Assembly: GCF_023159225.1 (NCBI RefSeq)
Contig: NC_063162.1
Location: 88,813,438 to 88,877,437 of the forward strand
Source of the DNA: Perognathus longimembris pacificus
Taxonomy: Eukaryota > Chordata > Mammalia > Rodentia > Heteromyidae
Length of the DNA stretch: 64,000 nucleotides
Direction: 5' to 3'
In this document: positions 21,800 through 34,011 of the stretch, one piece after another
How the letters are laid out: the number at the start of each line of letters is the position of its first letter
Position numbering within the stretch: position 1 is the first letter of the stretch
Notes under the pieces: model-generated
The model's input: only the letters and a program-made list of their open reading frames with translations
Databases searched by the model: none
Told to the model about the DNA's origin: nothing
Made by a program: the position numbers and the translations under genes

Positions 21800-22260
21800 A
21801 GGGCCCCTCCCCGCCAGGCACCCCTCCCAGCCTCACATTCTGGCGCCCCTCCCTGCCCAGCGCCCCCGCCCAGCGTCCCCGCCCAGCATTTCATCCTGGT
21901 GTCCCTCCCGCCCATGGCTCCGCCCAGCATCTCATCCCCCCCTCTCCTCCCCGCCCAGCGCCCCGCCCAGCAATTCATCCCGTTGTCGTCCCCCCTGCCC
22001 ATGACCCCGCCCAGCGCCCCCTCCCCGCCCAACTTCTCTTGCAGCTCCCCTCCCCGCCCAGCACCCCGCCCAGCACCTCATCCTATTGACCCTCCCCGCC
22101 CATGGCCCCGCCCAGCTTCTCATCCTGCCCCCCCCCCTCCCCGCCCATGGCCCCGCCAGCTTCTCATCCTGCTCCCCTCCCCGCCCATGGCCCTGCCCAG
22201 CTTCTCATACCAGTGCCCCTCCCCGCCCATGGCCCCGCCCAGTGTCTGGTCGCCGCGCCC
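21800..22260. repeat. GC-box minisatellite in the CpG island
   Basis: Imperfect tandem units of about 30-45 bp built from CCCCTCCCCGCCCATGGCC- and CCGCCCAGC-TTCTCATCC-like blocks. Each unit carries one or two CCCGCCC boxes; at least ten units are visible. Confidence 0.88.
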
Positions 22261-22340
22261 TCCCCTCTCCTTCAGGCCTTTGCGGGCCCTGCCAGCCTCT
22301 GGGCCTCTAAGCGCGCAGTCCATGGACTCGGTGACAACTG

Positions 22341-23098
22341 CCCTCCACCTCGCTGAAGGGGAGGGGAAGCTTCTAGCTTCTTTTTCTTTTGCTTCTGAAA
22401 GTTACTCTTTCTTCTTGCTCCTTAAAGTCTCCAGCCACATCCCTTTGTACTTAGTCCATTTTAAGACCCATAGCTAGGTCGAATTATGTAACAGGTGCCT
22501 AGAAACCCCGTGACGATCTGCTTGCTTAGAACAATGGCTAAAGTCTGTAAATATCTTGTCCCCAAAGGGCTCAGCCACCAGATTGGAGGAGGGGCGAATC
22601 TTGAAGGCAGGAAACAAAACAAAAGAGTTCTATTGTCTGGATGGCTTGATAGCACTGTGTCCACAGCATGGGTATTAGCGACTGAATTGTAGCCCCTCTC
22701 CAAAGATCCATTCAAGTGCTGACTTGTAAGTACCCCAGTGAGTGCGATCTTATTTGGAAATAGTTTTTGCGAATGTAATTAAGATTAGATCACTGGGTGA
22801 ACCTTCCTGCCGCAGGACCTCTAGTGTGTGAAGATAAGCACATGAGGAGAACATATGTGACAGTTGCAGAGATTTGAGTGAAGTGGTGCTAAGCCAGGAA
22901 TGCCCAGTCTTGTCCACCACCTCCAGAAACGAGGACAACACAGGATTTCCTCCAACAGATTTCAGAGGGAATTCAGTCCTACTGATATTTTGCCTTTTGA
23001 CTTTAGCCACTAAGTCATTTGATCCTACATCCTCTAGGGAACTACCACTGAGTTAACCCTCGGCCCTCAAATTCCCTTTATTTTCAGTGTTGGCTGGC
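22341..23098. other. No gene seen
   Basis: Unique-looking sequence between the CpG island and the first family-C LTR; no motif was recognised. Confidence 0.4.
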
Positions 23099-23787
23099 TG
23101 AAGTAGAGTGGGGGTTCGCTACAATGAAACGGGGTCCCCCCCCAAGGGAGGGGATTCCTGGTTCCCCCAAGAGTCTACCACACAGTCTCCAGCTACAAGA
23201 TGACAAAAAGACAGTTTTATTGGGGAAGTAAAAAGTGAACAAAAATGAACCGACCGGCCTTGGTCGCAGCCCAGACTCAGGAGCGGAAACTGCCGACCAT
23301 GTGTGCAGGGTCAGGGCCCAGACTCCGGAGCTGGAGCCGCCCGCACGTGTGCAGCCCAGACTTGGAAGCTGGAACCACGCACACCTGTGCAGCCCAGACT
23401 GGAGAGCTGGGACCGCGTGTCCGTGTGGCCTTCCAGCCTGGTTATAAGGCAAACATCACAGACAAACTTCTCACACGCAGGTGACCAATGAAGATACAAC
23501 ACTTACAGAGCTTGCTAGGCCGCACACAGGTGGCCAATAGAGTTACAGTCTGTCTCATAATATCTATTTGAACTAACCTATCATTCTATGCCTACTCATA
23601 GCAGGTTCCCTCGAAGCTTCCAGGCCTCAGGTAGTCAATCTACATAGTAAAGGGGAGCTTCCCTGAATAGGGTGGGGGAGGGCTTAGTGGAGATGGAGTT
23701 GGCTTCTGCTCTAATCTGAGCTGGAGTCAACCTGAAGTCCCTCCACAGCTATTGATGGCACTGGGCAGATCTGGCCTCCCTATTACA
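23099..23787 (-). mobile_element. Solo LTR, family C, copy 1
   Basis: The minus-strand element starts TGTAATAGGGAGG and ends CTACTTCA (TG...CA), and is flanked by perfect 5-bp duplications ctggc (23094-23098, 23788-23792). A TATA-like TTATAA and a polyadenylation-type signal region are visible, and the R/U3 part has GC-rich ~44-bp tandem units (CAGCCCAGACT...). No internal viral sequence is attached. Confidence 0.88.
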
Positions 23788-25347
23788 CTGGCCTGCCTCA
23801 CACATTCCTTGTAGAGTGTTTGACACTTCTCTGGCTAGTTTTCTAGTTGTTGGTGGGGAGCCCTTTTTTTTAACCTCACATTTGTCTGTGCAGGGACTTC
23901 TGCCAGATAGTGCCTGAGGCCTCTCCTCTATCCTTTTCTCATGGCCGTCCAGAGGAGGGAAAGAGTTCAGTACCTTCCTGTGCTGATAGGAATAAACCAC
24001 GGTTGACCTGTTGGCTTCCATCCTCCCTCTACCCTTGTTCTCTACAGGAATAGGCTGAGAGTCCTCACTGATGTGGTAGAAGAGGCTCTGGACACCGTTG
24101 AGAGCAATCCTGGCTCAAGGTGCTGTCGATGGGGTGCCTCATAAGTGTCACCACCTTGAACTGTGTGCTTCTTGGTATCCTAAATGCAGAAAGTAGTGGT
24201 CCTTGTGCACTCTGCAGTGTCTCTGCATTGTAATTTCCTCAGAGTTTCATGGAGTTTCCGGCCTGGCTAGATTTAAATGGCAATCCTCAGATGTCAGCCT
24301 CCTGAGTAGACAGAATTACAGATGTGAGCCACCAGTGCCTGGCCTAAAGAATGAACCAAATCAGTTCTTTCACCCATGTGCACCCAATGCTTTAGGCTGG
24401 TTCACAAATATTGGCTTGGTGTTTGATCTGTCTGGCCAGAGGTGGAGGCAGTTCCTTTCTCCTCGATAGACTTTTTTTTATTATGAGTTAATTGGTTCCT
24501 TTTATAAAACACTGAGAGAAGGATTTTCTCTTGTACAAAGATATAAAAAAGTCTGCAGTTCAATTGTTTTTCTCTTCTGAGGCATAAGGTACATTTCCTA
24601 CTGTGTAATACTTTTTTAAATTAGACGACAGTTTGAGGCAAAGTTGATGCTTTCACCTGACCATGGGGGCACGGTACATAAAGACTAACAGCCTACTGCA
24701 CTGGTTTTTATCTCATCTGCACCCTGCACCCCATTAGTCCCTAAAGAATGGATTGTTAGTCTTCAATTCCACAAAATTGTCTCTTGGAATTATGACCTAC
24801 TTTCCAACTTCCAAAGGCACAGTAGCCTGGTTCTCTTCCTGCCTGTGTATTCCACTCACCTGACAACCTCTGTCTTTATCTTCTCTTTCTCCTCCTCCTC
24901 TTTGTCCTTCTCTTCCTTTCATCTTCGCCCTCCTTCTCCTCTTTTACCTGCTCCTTCCTTTTAGTTGGGGCCCCACTGTGAAGGCCAGGTTTGCATTCAC
25001 TTTGGATAGTCCTTTTTCTGCCTACAGAGTGCCAAGATTACAGGCAGGTACCACCATGCTCAGCAAATACTTTGTCTTGCCCACTGGGTTGGGTGTTTCA
25101 TGTACTACCTTTTTCTGGTATGTTCTCACCTTGCATTCTCTTCTTAGAAGGCCTTGTTACTACTTCTTCTTCCACCTTATGTTTACGCTCCACATCCCAT
25201 CTTCAATCTCTTCTTGTCTACAAAGTCAGCCTCTAACTCATCCACTTTTTTTACTTCTCGTGTTTAGAGTTCTAGAGACTCCTTCCTTTCTTTTCACTTA
25301 GTTTAGCCTCATCTTTTGAATGAACCCTGAGGAAAACTTCTATCTTA
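23788..25347. other. No gene seen
   Basis: Non-coding sequence with an inverted, partial Geo-type SINE at about 24228-24345. C/T-rich stretches (24880-24960) are of simple composition. Confidence 0.4.
24228..24345 (-). repeat. Geo-type SINE, partial
   Basis: CAATCCTCAGATGTCAGCC ... GATGTGAGCCACCAGTGCC, inverted head half only. Confidence 0.6.
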
Positions 25348-25362
25348 GTTTAAGAATTTCAT

Positions 25363-25582
25363 CCTGGGGCTGGGGATATAGCCTAGTGGCAAGAGTGCCT
25401 GCCTCGGATACACGAGGCCCTAGGTTCGATTCCCCAGCACCACATATACAGAAAACGGCCAGAAGCGGTGCTGTGGCTCAAGTGGCAGAGTGCTAGCCTT
25501 GAGCAAAGAAGAAGCCAGGGACAGTGCTCAGGCCCTGAGTCCAAGGCCCAGGACTGGCCAAAAAAAAAAAAAAAAAAAAAAA
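25363..25582 (+). repeat. IDL-Geo-type SINE with target duplication
   Basis: Complete, with gaatttcatcctgg on both sides. Confidence 0.9.
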
Positions 25583-26264
25583 GAATTTCATCCTGGCTGG
25601 GAGAAGCATTCTTCCCTGAGTAGTTGGTATCCTTGAATATTCTTACAGAGCATACTGGAAGGCAGGGCCCTAAACCACTGTGTTAGACAAAGAGCCTGAC
25701 AAGGCAATCAGGGTAAAGGCTCCCCCAATTGAGGCTCTACATTCTCCACCATGTCCTTGAACAGTCCTATATGCAGGTCTCCAGACACCACCATTGCCCT
25801 CAGTAGTTGTGTATATGCACAGCCTTGGATATCAGGCCATGGCCCATTGCTCCTGGAAGACTTACATGGGATTGGACCCAGAGGTGTGTGTGCTAAAACT
25901 TGTATCAAAGAGGCTTGTGTAGGCTGCCTAGAGCCTCTGGCTGGATCTGGGGAATGATGTGACACACGGGCTGTCCAATGATCTTGGGAGCCATGTAGGT
26001 CTCTCCTAAAGACATCTTATTAAGCATCATAGGTAGTGCCCTTTCTTGGGACCCCTCCTGTCAAGCAGGAGCTCTGTTTATCTTTTCCTTCAATTAATCT
26101 TTACCATTTTACTTCTCCTTCTGTTTTTTTGGGGCTCATTTTTCAAGAACAAAGAGACAAAGGACCCAGTCAAGTATGACAGTTTTCAACTATCAGCACT
26201 GGGGAAGCTGAGACTGGAGGATAGTGAGTTCAAGATCAACCTAGGCTACATAGTGAGACTTCAT

Positions 26265-26345
26265 CTGTCTGTCTCTGTCTCTGTCTCTGTCTCTGTCTCT
26301 CTCTCTTTCTCTCTCTCTCTCTCACACACACACACATACACACAG
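26265..26345. repeat. (TCTG)n(TC)n(CA)n compound microsatellite
   Basis: Three successive simple runs, following a short plus-strand B1 fragment at about 26198-26263. Confidence 0.9.
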
Positions 26346-27654
26346 AAATGAGAATAGGATGAATGCAAAGTCCTGATTTTTTTTCTCCCTCAGGCCATTA
26401 GAGTTATATTTCTTTGGAGTTATGTTTCTTATAAGCAACGCTGTGAATGTCTTCCCTGAGACAAAGGACAGATTTGCCTCTGCTTACTGTACAAACAGCC
26501 AATCTTACCTCCTCAGAGCTCCTCTTCCAAGACTAAAGTGTCTGTGTGTATAGTCATTCTTGTGGGTCCTTTTTGTCCCCATTGTGGAATTTGGTGGGCA
26601 CGGAGAACCAATGCAAACCAACCCAAAGCACTAGCTATGTTTTTTGCCACATATAATAAAGCTTCCGGTCTCTGACACAGTAGCACCCTTTGTCTTTTGA
26701 AAAACTAACTTGGGTTACAAAGGTAAGCTAAGGCACAATAAAATTTTTGAGTTTACTTAGCAAACAGAGATACATGAATTGGGCAGCTCCAGAATGGGTT
26801 CAAAAGCTCCACTGAAGAAGTGCCAGGGGGTGGCTGTGCTCAGGTGAGAAGGAACCATTTGAGTGGTCATAGTGATAGTTGTCTTGTTTGGTCTTGTCCA
26901 TTGGAAAGTCTCTAGTCATTATTATAAACTGCTTCTGATTGACCGAGCTCAAGTTCTGTTTTACTTTGATATTGGCATTTATAAGAAAGAAATAGCTGCT
27001 TCTGGGTGCCAGTGGTTCATGCCTGTAATCTTAGCTACTCCAGATTTGTCTGCTCAGGGATTCTTCAGTCCACTCTCTAGTTTAGTTTATGTGAACAGTT
27101 GTGTACAGACAAGTAAGAAAAAAATTCGAGACTCTGCACAGTTCTTAACATGTGGGACTTCTAAGACCCTAAGTGAGGCATTCCATTTTGATGTTGCTAG
27201 GCAACCAGGTGGCTTCAATTGCTCTACATGGCTTCTGAACAGGACTTTTTCCATGGTAATGCCTTTTCCTCCCCCTCCTCACCAGTCACCACCACTGTTG
27301 ACTTATACTATTCTTTCTATAGGCTTGAACAGAATATTTTCTACTTATTTTCCAGTCCTATGGTTCTCTTCCTTAAATGGAATCTGGAATTTCTCTTGGA
27401 ATCTCATTGTAAAATGTTGCTGATCTACTTACCCACTTACCTCTTCAAGGCCTAGCATACCTAACCAGAGTCCTCCATGCTTGTTTCAAATGTCCCTAAG
27501 TCATCTTTACTGCCTTGATCTAGAACAAGCAGTCATGGTATATAGTTGCATATTCTGATTAATGACTAACATTTGTAGAGCATCTGCTAGATACCACTAG
27601 TGATGGGTAATCTGGATTGTAAACTTGGTTGGATTAAGAAATGCCTAGGAAGCT
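26346..27654. other. No gene seen
   Basis: The 186-codon open frame at 26863-27423 has no recognisable domain, and it runs through a Geo-type SINE fragment (about 26998-27045), so I do not call it a gene. Confidence 0.4.
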
Positions 27655-27877
27655 GAAAGATGGTGGCTCATGCCTGTAGTCCTAACTACTCAGGATGCCA
27701 AGATCTGAGGGTCAAGGTTCAAAGCTAGCCTTGGCAGGAAAGGCCATGAGACTCTTATCTCCAATTAATCACCAGAAAACCAGAAGTGGAGCTAGGGCTT
27801 AACGTGGTAGAGTGTTAGCCTTGAGTGAAAAAGTTCAGGGGCAACACCCAGGCCCTGAGTTCAAGCCCCATGATGAA
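27655..27877 (+). repeat. Geo-type SINE
   Basis: GGTGGCTCATGCCTGTAGTCC head and a complete tail, running into a purine tract. Confidence 0.75.
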
Positions 27878-28108
27878 CAAAAAAAGAAGAAGAAGAAAGA
27901 GGAGGGGGAGGAGGAAGAGGGCAGGGGGGAGGAAGAGGAAAAAGGGGGAGGAGGAAGAAGAGGAAGAGGAGGAGGAAGAAAGAAAGGAAAAAGGAAGGAA
28001 GGAAAGAAAGAAGGAAGGAAGGAAGAAAAGAAAGAAAGAAAGAAAGAAAAAGAAAGAAAGAAAGAAAAAAGAAAGAGAGAGAAAGAAAGGAAGGAAGGAA
28101 GGAAGGAA

Positions 28109-28165
<57 letters not shown>
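27878..28165. repeat. (GAA/GGAA/GAAA)n purine tract
   Basis: About 290 bp of purines, seeded at the tail of the Geo SINE. The Lys/Glu/Arg-rich open frames are artefacts. Confidence 0.95.
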
Positions 28166-28261
28166 GAGAAAAGTGCTTAGGAGATTAGTAAAGCAAACCT
28201 CTGATTTTTTTTTTTTTTATCATTAGGTTAGTGGGAAAGATTTTGCCTTGATCCTCTTCAT

Positions 28262-28320
28262 TCCCATTTATTTTTCCATTACTGAGGCTTGAACCAGGGC
28301 TTGAGTGCTGTTCCTTAGGG

Positions 28321-28354
<34 letters not shown>

Positions 28355-28508
28355 CACTCAAGCCTAGTGCTCTACCACTTTAGGTATAATTCCATTTCTG
28401 GGTTTTTGATGGTTAATTGGAGATAGGGTCTCATGGACTTTTCTGCTTTGAACTGCAATAATAAAAATTCAGCCTCCTGAATATAGGTGTGAGCCACTGG
28501 TGCCTGAT
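28262..28508 (-). repeat. Geo-type SINE
   Basis: An inverted element with a long internal T-run (about 28321-28354). Confidence 0.72.
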
Positions 28509-28657
28509 TTCCACTTCCAATTTAATGGAATAATGGACATTATTTCATATTTCATATCAGTATGGTATGTATAAAATACACTGGACTTAAGTTTAAAGGT
28601 CCTGGATCTATTAAATCTTATATAGGTGATGTGGATATATCTCACCCCTTGGCCATT

Positions 28658-28866
28658 TTTTTTTTTTTTTTTTTTGCCAGTCCTGGGCCTTGGACTCAGG
28701 GCCTGAGCACTGTCCCTGGCTTCTTCCCGCTCAAGGCTAGCACTCTGCCACTTGAGCCACAGCGCCGCTTCTGGCTGTTTTCTGTATATGTGGTGCTGGG
28801 GAATCGAACCTAGGGCCTCGTGTATCCGAGGCAGGCACTCTTGCCACTAGGCTATATCCCCAGCCC
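28658..28866 (-). repeat. IDL-Geo-type SINE with target duplication
   Basis: Flanked by atatctcaccccttgg copies. Confidence 0.9.
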
Positions 28867-29466
28867 ATATCTCACCCCTTGGAACCTCATTTTTTTTTTG
28901 TTTGTAGAATGAAAACCATATCTCTATGACTGGATGAAGATTTAACTTTATGTCTAACAAGATAGTGTTAACTCTCCCAAAATAGTTGAGCACTTGCTCT
29001 AAGAATATGATGATCCTCTTTGTTTTCCTAACTTTCCCTTCCTTTCCTATTTGCGACAATGGCATCAAAGCACCCTAGCAGAAAATCCCAGAGCCGTATT
29101 TGCATCCCTGCCTTTCTATCAATGCTTTACTTAATAATATCCTCACTTCCATGTCCATGTTGAAGTTCAGGGACTTGCAATCTCTTATTTACACTTCTAC
29201 CTTCTATGCTTCTCTTTCAGTCTTGAGTGGATTCTTATGTAGTAGTAATCTCAACACTCATGAAATTTTGTATTGTGCCTATTATTTAGACCTTTAACCC
29301 AGTTGCTACATGAACTATATAATGTATTTTAGAAGTCTACACATCTGTATAGATCAGTAGTGATAGTGATTCTTTTTCTGCTAAACATTAAGGTTGCTTC
29401 CAAGTCACAGATCCTGTCACAATGATTACCTTGAGAAGCTATCTTCTGCTTACATTATTTGAAAAA
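28867..29466. other. No gene seen
   Basis: AT-rich sequence without a recognised motif. Confidence 0.4.
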
Positions 29467-30214
29467 TGTAATAGGAAGGTCAGATCTGGCCAGTGCCATC
29501 ATTAACTGTGGAAGGACTTCAGGTTGACTCCAGCTCAGATTAGAGCAGAAACCAACTCCATCTCCACTAAGCCCTCCCCCACCCTATTCAGGGAAGCTCC
29601 CCTTTATTATGGTAAATTATGTAGATTGACTACGTGAGGCCTGGGAGCTTCAAGGGAACCTGCTATGAGTAGGCATATCCACCTGCATCATGTGAGCCCC
29701 GCCAAATCCATGTGTCAATTCTAACTGGAATGATAGGTTAGTTCAAATAGATATTATGAGACAGACTGTAACTCTATTGGCCACCTGTGTGCGGCCTAGC
29801 AAGCTCTGTAAGTGTTGTATCTTCATTGGTCACCTGCGTGTAAAAAGTTTGTCTGTGATGTTTGCCTTATAACCAGGCTGGAAGGCCACACGGACACGCG
29901 GTCCCAGCTCTCCAGTCTGGGCTGCACAGGTGTGCGTGGTTCCAGCTTCCAAGTCTGGGCTGCACACGTGCAGGCGGCTCCAGCTCCGGAGTCTGGGCCC
30001 TGACCCTGCACACGTGGTCGGCAGTTTCGGCTCCTGAGTCTGGGCTGCGACCAAGGCCGGTCGGTTCACTTTTTGTTCACTTTTTACTTCCCAATAAATC
30101 TGTCTTTTTGTCATCTTGTAGCTGGAGACTGTGTGGTGGACTCTTGGGGGAACCAGGAATCCCCTCCCTTGGGGGGGACCCCGTTTCATTGTAGTGAACC
30201 CCCACTCTACTTCA
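29467..30214 (+). mobile_element. Solo LTR, family C, copy 2
   Basis: TGTAATAGGAAGG ... CTACTTCA, flanked by aaaaa on both sides (29462-29466, 30215-30219). It is the inverted partner of the copy at 23099-23787, with very similar sequence plus an extra ~60 bp around 29680-29730. AATAAA (near 30093) precedes the 3' part, which fixes the orientation. Confidence 0.87.
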
Positions 30215-30494
30215 AAAAATATTTATTTTTTAGTAGTAGTTATACAAAGGGGGTTCAATTCCAGAAGTCAGGTTATGAGTACAATGCATCTTGATCAATA
30301 TCACCCCCTCTATTGTTCTTTTCTTATACTCTTATGTTTAGCCAGTTGGAGAATTTTCAGCAATAGAGTATCAAAGAGAAAGTGGGATAGAGATAGGTCT
30401 TTCTGGACTTTCTAGTCAGTTGAGCCTCTTTGGAGCACTTCCCTGTGGATATAGCTTATTTTTTTCTTGCATTTCCAAATCTTCCTTATATATG

Positions 30495-30590
30495 ATCTCT
30501 CTCTCTCTGTCTCTCTCTGTCTCTCTCTCTGTCTCTCTGTCTCTCTCTCTGTCTCTCTCTCTGTCTCTCTGTCTCTCTCTCTCTCTCCCC
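30495..30590. repeat. (TC)n/(TCTG)n microsatellite
   Basis: About 95 bp of CT and GTCT units. Confidence 0.95.
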
Positions 30591-30794
30591 CACTCCTCGC
30601 AAGAACTCATTTATGATTGTAGCGAAGTTTCTTTGCCCCAGTTCCACATTTCTCCAGAGGGAAACACTCAGTTGGACAAGGTTGGACAAAGAATACATGC
30701 TGTGTCAGTCAATGGGAACATAAAGAAAGTTACATTAGACCAAGATGCTGGGACCCCTATCTGCAGGTGAGGAGGGCAATTAAGAAAGAGCTTG

Positions 30795-31015
30795 CTAATT
30801 GCTGGTGGCTTATGCCTGCAAACATAGCTACTCTGAAGTCTGAGATCCGAGGATCAGATTCAAAGCTAACCCAGGCAGAAAAGTTCACACAACTCTTATT
30901 ACTAATTAACCAGTGAAAAACTGGAAGTAGAGATAGCTCAAGTAATAGAGCAACAGCCATGAGCAAAAAATCCAAAACAGAGCATTAGGTCCTGAGTTCA
31001 AGCTCCAGTATTGGC
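30795..31015 (+). repeat. Geo-type SINE (diverged)
   Basis: GCTGGTGGCTTATGCCTGC head and a Geo tail ending CCAGTATTGGCAC. Confidence 0.68.
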
Positions 31016-31732
31016 ACAAAACAAAAAAGAAAAGGAGGAAGGAAGAAAAAAAGAAAGAAGTGGGGAACAAACAAGGACCTGGTAAAGTGACCATTCCTTT
31101 GAGTGTCAATAATTGTTTTAGGTTAAATTTTGAGACACATTTCTGGTTAACGCCACCACTGGTGGGCCCAATGAAGGAATCACTGTGGAAAATTGAAACA
31201 AGATATTATTACCTGTAGGACAGTGGATTTTCACTTTGGGCAAGCCATACGCAATAAATAACTAACTCTTTGGGGGAGCTCCATAAACGGTTTTGAATTT
31301 TCCAATTTCTGTGCCATGGAACATTGAAGGACAAATGTTTAGAGAAAGTCAATATGGTGTTCCTTTTGGAGAAAACAAAAATAAAATCTGCCCTTCTAGC
31401 CAGCCTATATGAACAAGTATAGTCATGCAGTTGGTTCATAGTGGAGTGAGTTGGATTGATAGAAATCCATATTTTAATATCTCCCTTGAGTAAGATCCTT
31501 CTGAAATGTTATTTTCTATTTTAACTAAAATTGCTTCTGTATATGTCCAAAAGAATGGTTTCCTTTTTCAGTACTACAATGAAGTCCACTTGCTGGATGG
31601 AATTTTTAAACTGCTGGGTTTGGTGATACAGAATAGCTATCAAGTGCAAGTATTTGATTTATTATTATTACTATGCAGAACACCTTTTGATGGTGACTGA
31701 ATTGGAAATTGTCCAGAAATTTCTTCCATTTT

Positions 31733-31972
31733 AATTTTTGTGTCAGTACTTGGGCTTGAACTCAGGGTCTCTCACTCTTACTTGGCTTGTTTGCTCAAGG
31801 TAGGCCCTCTACCACTTGACTGACACCTCCATTTCCAGCTTTTTAGTGGTTAACTAGAGATAAAAGTTACTCAGATTTGTCTATCTAGGCTGGCTTTGAA
31901 TCTCAGTCCTCAAGTCTGAGCTTTCTGAGTAGCTAGGATTACAGGCATGAGTCAGTAGCACTTGGCATTTTA
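31733..31972 (-). repeat. Geo-type SINE
   Basis: Inverted element, ACTTGGGCTTGAACTCAGGG ... GATTACAGGCATGAG. Confidence 0.72.
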
Positions 31973-33430
31973 AAATTTTTAAATGAAAAATAATATGGAT
32001 TAGGGCTCAGCTGTCCTTGACACTAGTTAAACTGATCCAATTTGAATAAGGACTGTTGTAACTATCAGGTGATTGAGCTTTCAGAATAACTGAGAAGTAA
32101 ACAGACTGGCAATCCTAATGTTGCAGATCAGGGAAGTGAAGGTCTGTGATTGACAAGCTCAGTTTCAAGCCACCAGTGAGCAAAGGGATGAGGATGAGAA
32201 CTGCATGCTGGTGATCTCTGACGTTTGTTCTCCTAGTGGCATCTTTATTGTGGATCCACTGATAACTATTAACAATGGAGCCAATAACTGGAACAGTTTG
32301 GCTTCATGGAATACAACTTAAATAAATTATTACAACTATTCTTGAACTTCTGTAAAAATAACACTATGTGCTAATATGAAATAACCACTGAGAAATATTT
32401 ATAGTGTTTCTCAATGTGGCATATTCCAGGACTCTCAGGAAGTTCCAAAAGTAGTAGGCTCCCTGTTTGTCCTTCACTCTGCTTCTCCTATGATAACATT
32501 TTACACAACCAAATACATTGTTAAAATCAGGACACTAACATTGGTGTGATGCAGAGACTTTATTAAGGTTTCTGAGGATATATTTTAAATAAAAAAGATG
32601 AGAGAGTATACTATGCACTTTATATTAAAAATGATGGGACAAGAATATGTGTGTGCACACATGAATGCATGTGTGCATGCGTGGGTGTTTCAATGATTTC
32701 TATATGCCTATCATATCATTTGAAAGACCCAGAAAAAACACATTTGATTTGCCTCCAGGGAGCACTAAGCAGCAAAGTACAAAATAGGTAGAGGGAATTT
32801 TAACTATATTATTTTGTATCCCAACCCATCTATTTATAGACAAGTGAATAGGTTCTTTTAAAGGTATTTGTACAAAAGAACCTCCAAAAGATTAATAATG
32901 GTGACTACACCTCATTTACAAAACACCCCACTTATATATGCCTTTGAATATGCATAGCTATTTCTGGAAGAATGTATAAGAAACTGGTGATGCTGGTTTG
33001 CTTCTAGAGAAAAATTAGGCAGTAGAGGGACAGATGTGGGAAGGAGACCTTCCAAAATAGACCCCTTTCTACCTTATAAATGTAGATTATGTAATTTTTT
33101 TACTTCCCTTACAATAAAATAAAGAAATTGAAAAACAACTCTATCCCAAATTCTAAAAGTGCCTTCACTTTTTAATGTTTTTCTTCTAAAATATTCAGCA
33201 GCTTTCCAGTTATTCTGTGGCTAAAATCCAAATTTCTTAACTTGACTTTTTTTGGTAACTCTCCAATTCAGTTTCTTTCCTCCGTTTGTTTCTTTCACTC
33301 CTCATAATCTTATGTGCCCTGACATTTCTGTCTTCTTCTCTTCTGCTTCCCCAGCTATGAAAAACCAGTAGGGTCAGGGTTAGGGGTAGGGGATGGCTTT
33401 GCTAGAGATGGGGATGTGTGGGAATGCAGG
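31973..33430. other. No gene seen
   Basis: AT-rich sequence without recognised exon, RNA or repeat signals. Confidence 0.4.
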
Positions 33431-33439
33431 GGTGAGAAT

Positions 33440-33520
33440 ACAGGCAGTTGTCGGTAACCTAGTGGTAGAATACTTGTCTGTGACTCTCCTGGGTTCATCA
33501 CCTAGCACTGCTCAGTAAAT
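33440..33520 (+). repeat. ID-like SINE fragment
   Basis: TAACCTAGTGGTAGAATAC ... CACCTAGCACTG resembles an ID head. Confidence 0.45.
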
Positions 33521-33549
33521 ATGTCATTAATAAATTAATCAAAAAAATC

Positions 33550-33788
33550 AATTTAGATTGGGTGCCAGTGGCACACACCTATAAGCTACTCAGGAGGCTG
33601 AGATATGAGGATTATATCAGATTGGTTCAGAGCCAGCCTGGGCAAGAAAGTCCATGAGACTTTCATTGCCCATTAACCACCAAAGCCAGTAGTGGAGCTG
33701 TGGCTCAAGTGGTAGAACGCTAATGCTGAGATAAAAAGTTCAGGGACAGCACTCAGGCCTGAGTTCAACCCCCAAGACCAGCAAAACA
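33550..33788 (+). repeat. Geo-type SINE
   Basis: GGTGCCAGTGGCACACACC head, a complete tail and a (CA)n end. Confidence 0.75.
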
Positions 33789-34011
33789 CACACACACACA
33801 CACACACACATTAATTTAAGCTCACTTTTATGACATTTACTCTGATCTCCAAGTACTTTGTGACTTCTAAGTTCCTCTTTATATATTTTTTTCTTTTGGC
33901 AGTCCTGGGGTTTGAAATCAAGGCCCTGTGTTTACCATATGAGCCACACTTTAGTTATCTAAATTCCTATAATAATGAACAGTCTGCCTTTCATATTAGG
34001 TTATTAAGAGT

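Larger units (their letters stand above)
21470..22340. promoter_or_regulatory. CpG island
   Basis: Very GC-rich compared with the surroundings, with many CpGs between 21480 and 21760 and numerous CCCGCCC (Sp1/KLF) boxes from 21790 to 22260. It surrounds the inferred minus-strand start. No splice signal or protein similarity supports the long open frames through it. Confidence 0.8.

Noticed and set aside
21431..22477. Overlapping Pro-rich open frames of up to 192 codons on both strands of the CpG island
   Set aside because: They follow the GC-box minisatellite in several frames at once and have no domain or splice support; high GC alone keeps stops rare.
23084..23502. Several 60-120 codon frames, repeated at 29812-30194
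   Set aside because: They lie inside family-C LTRs and their apparent conservation is the repeat's own similarity.
26863..27423. 186-codon open frame on the plus strand
   Set aside because: No known motif, it crosses a SINE fragment, and it lacks promoter or splice context.
27812..28226. Lys/Glu/Arg-rich open frames of 120-130 codons
   Set aside because: They are translations of a (GAAA/GGAA)n tract attached to a SINE tail.
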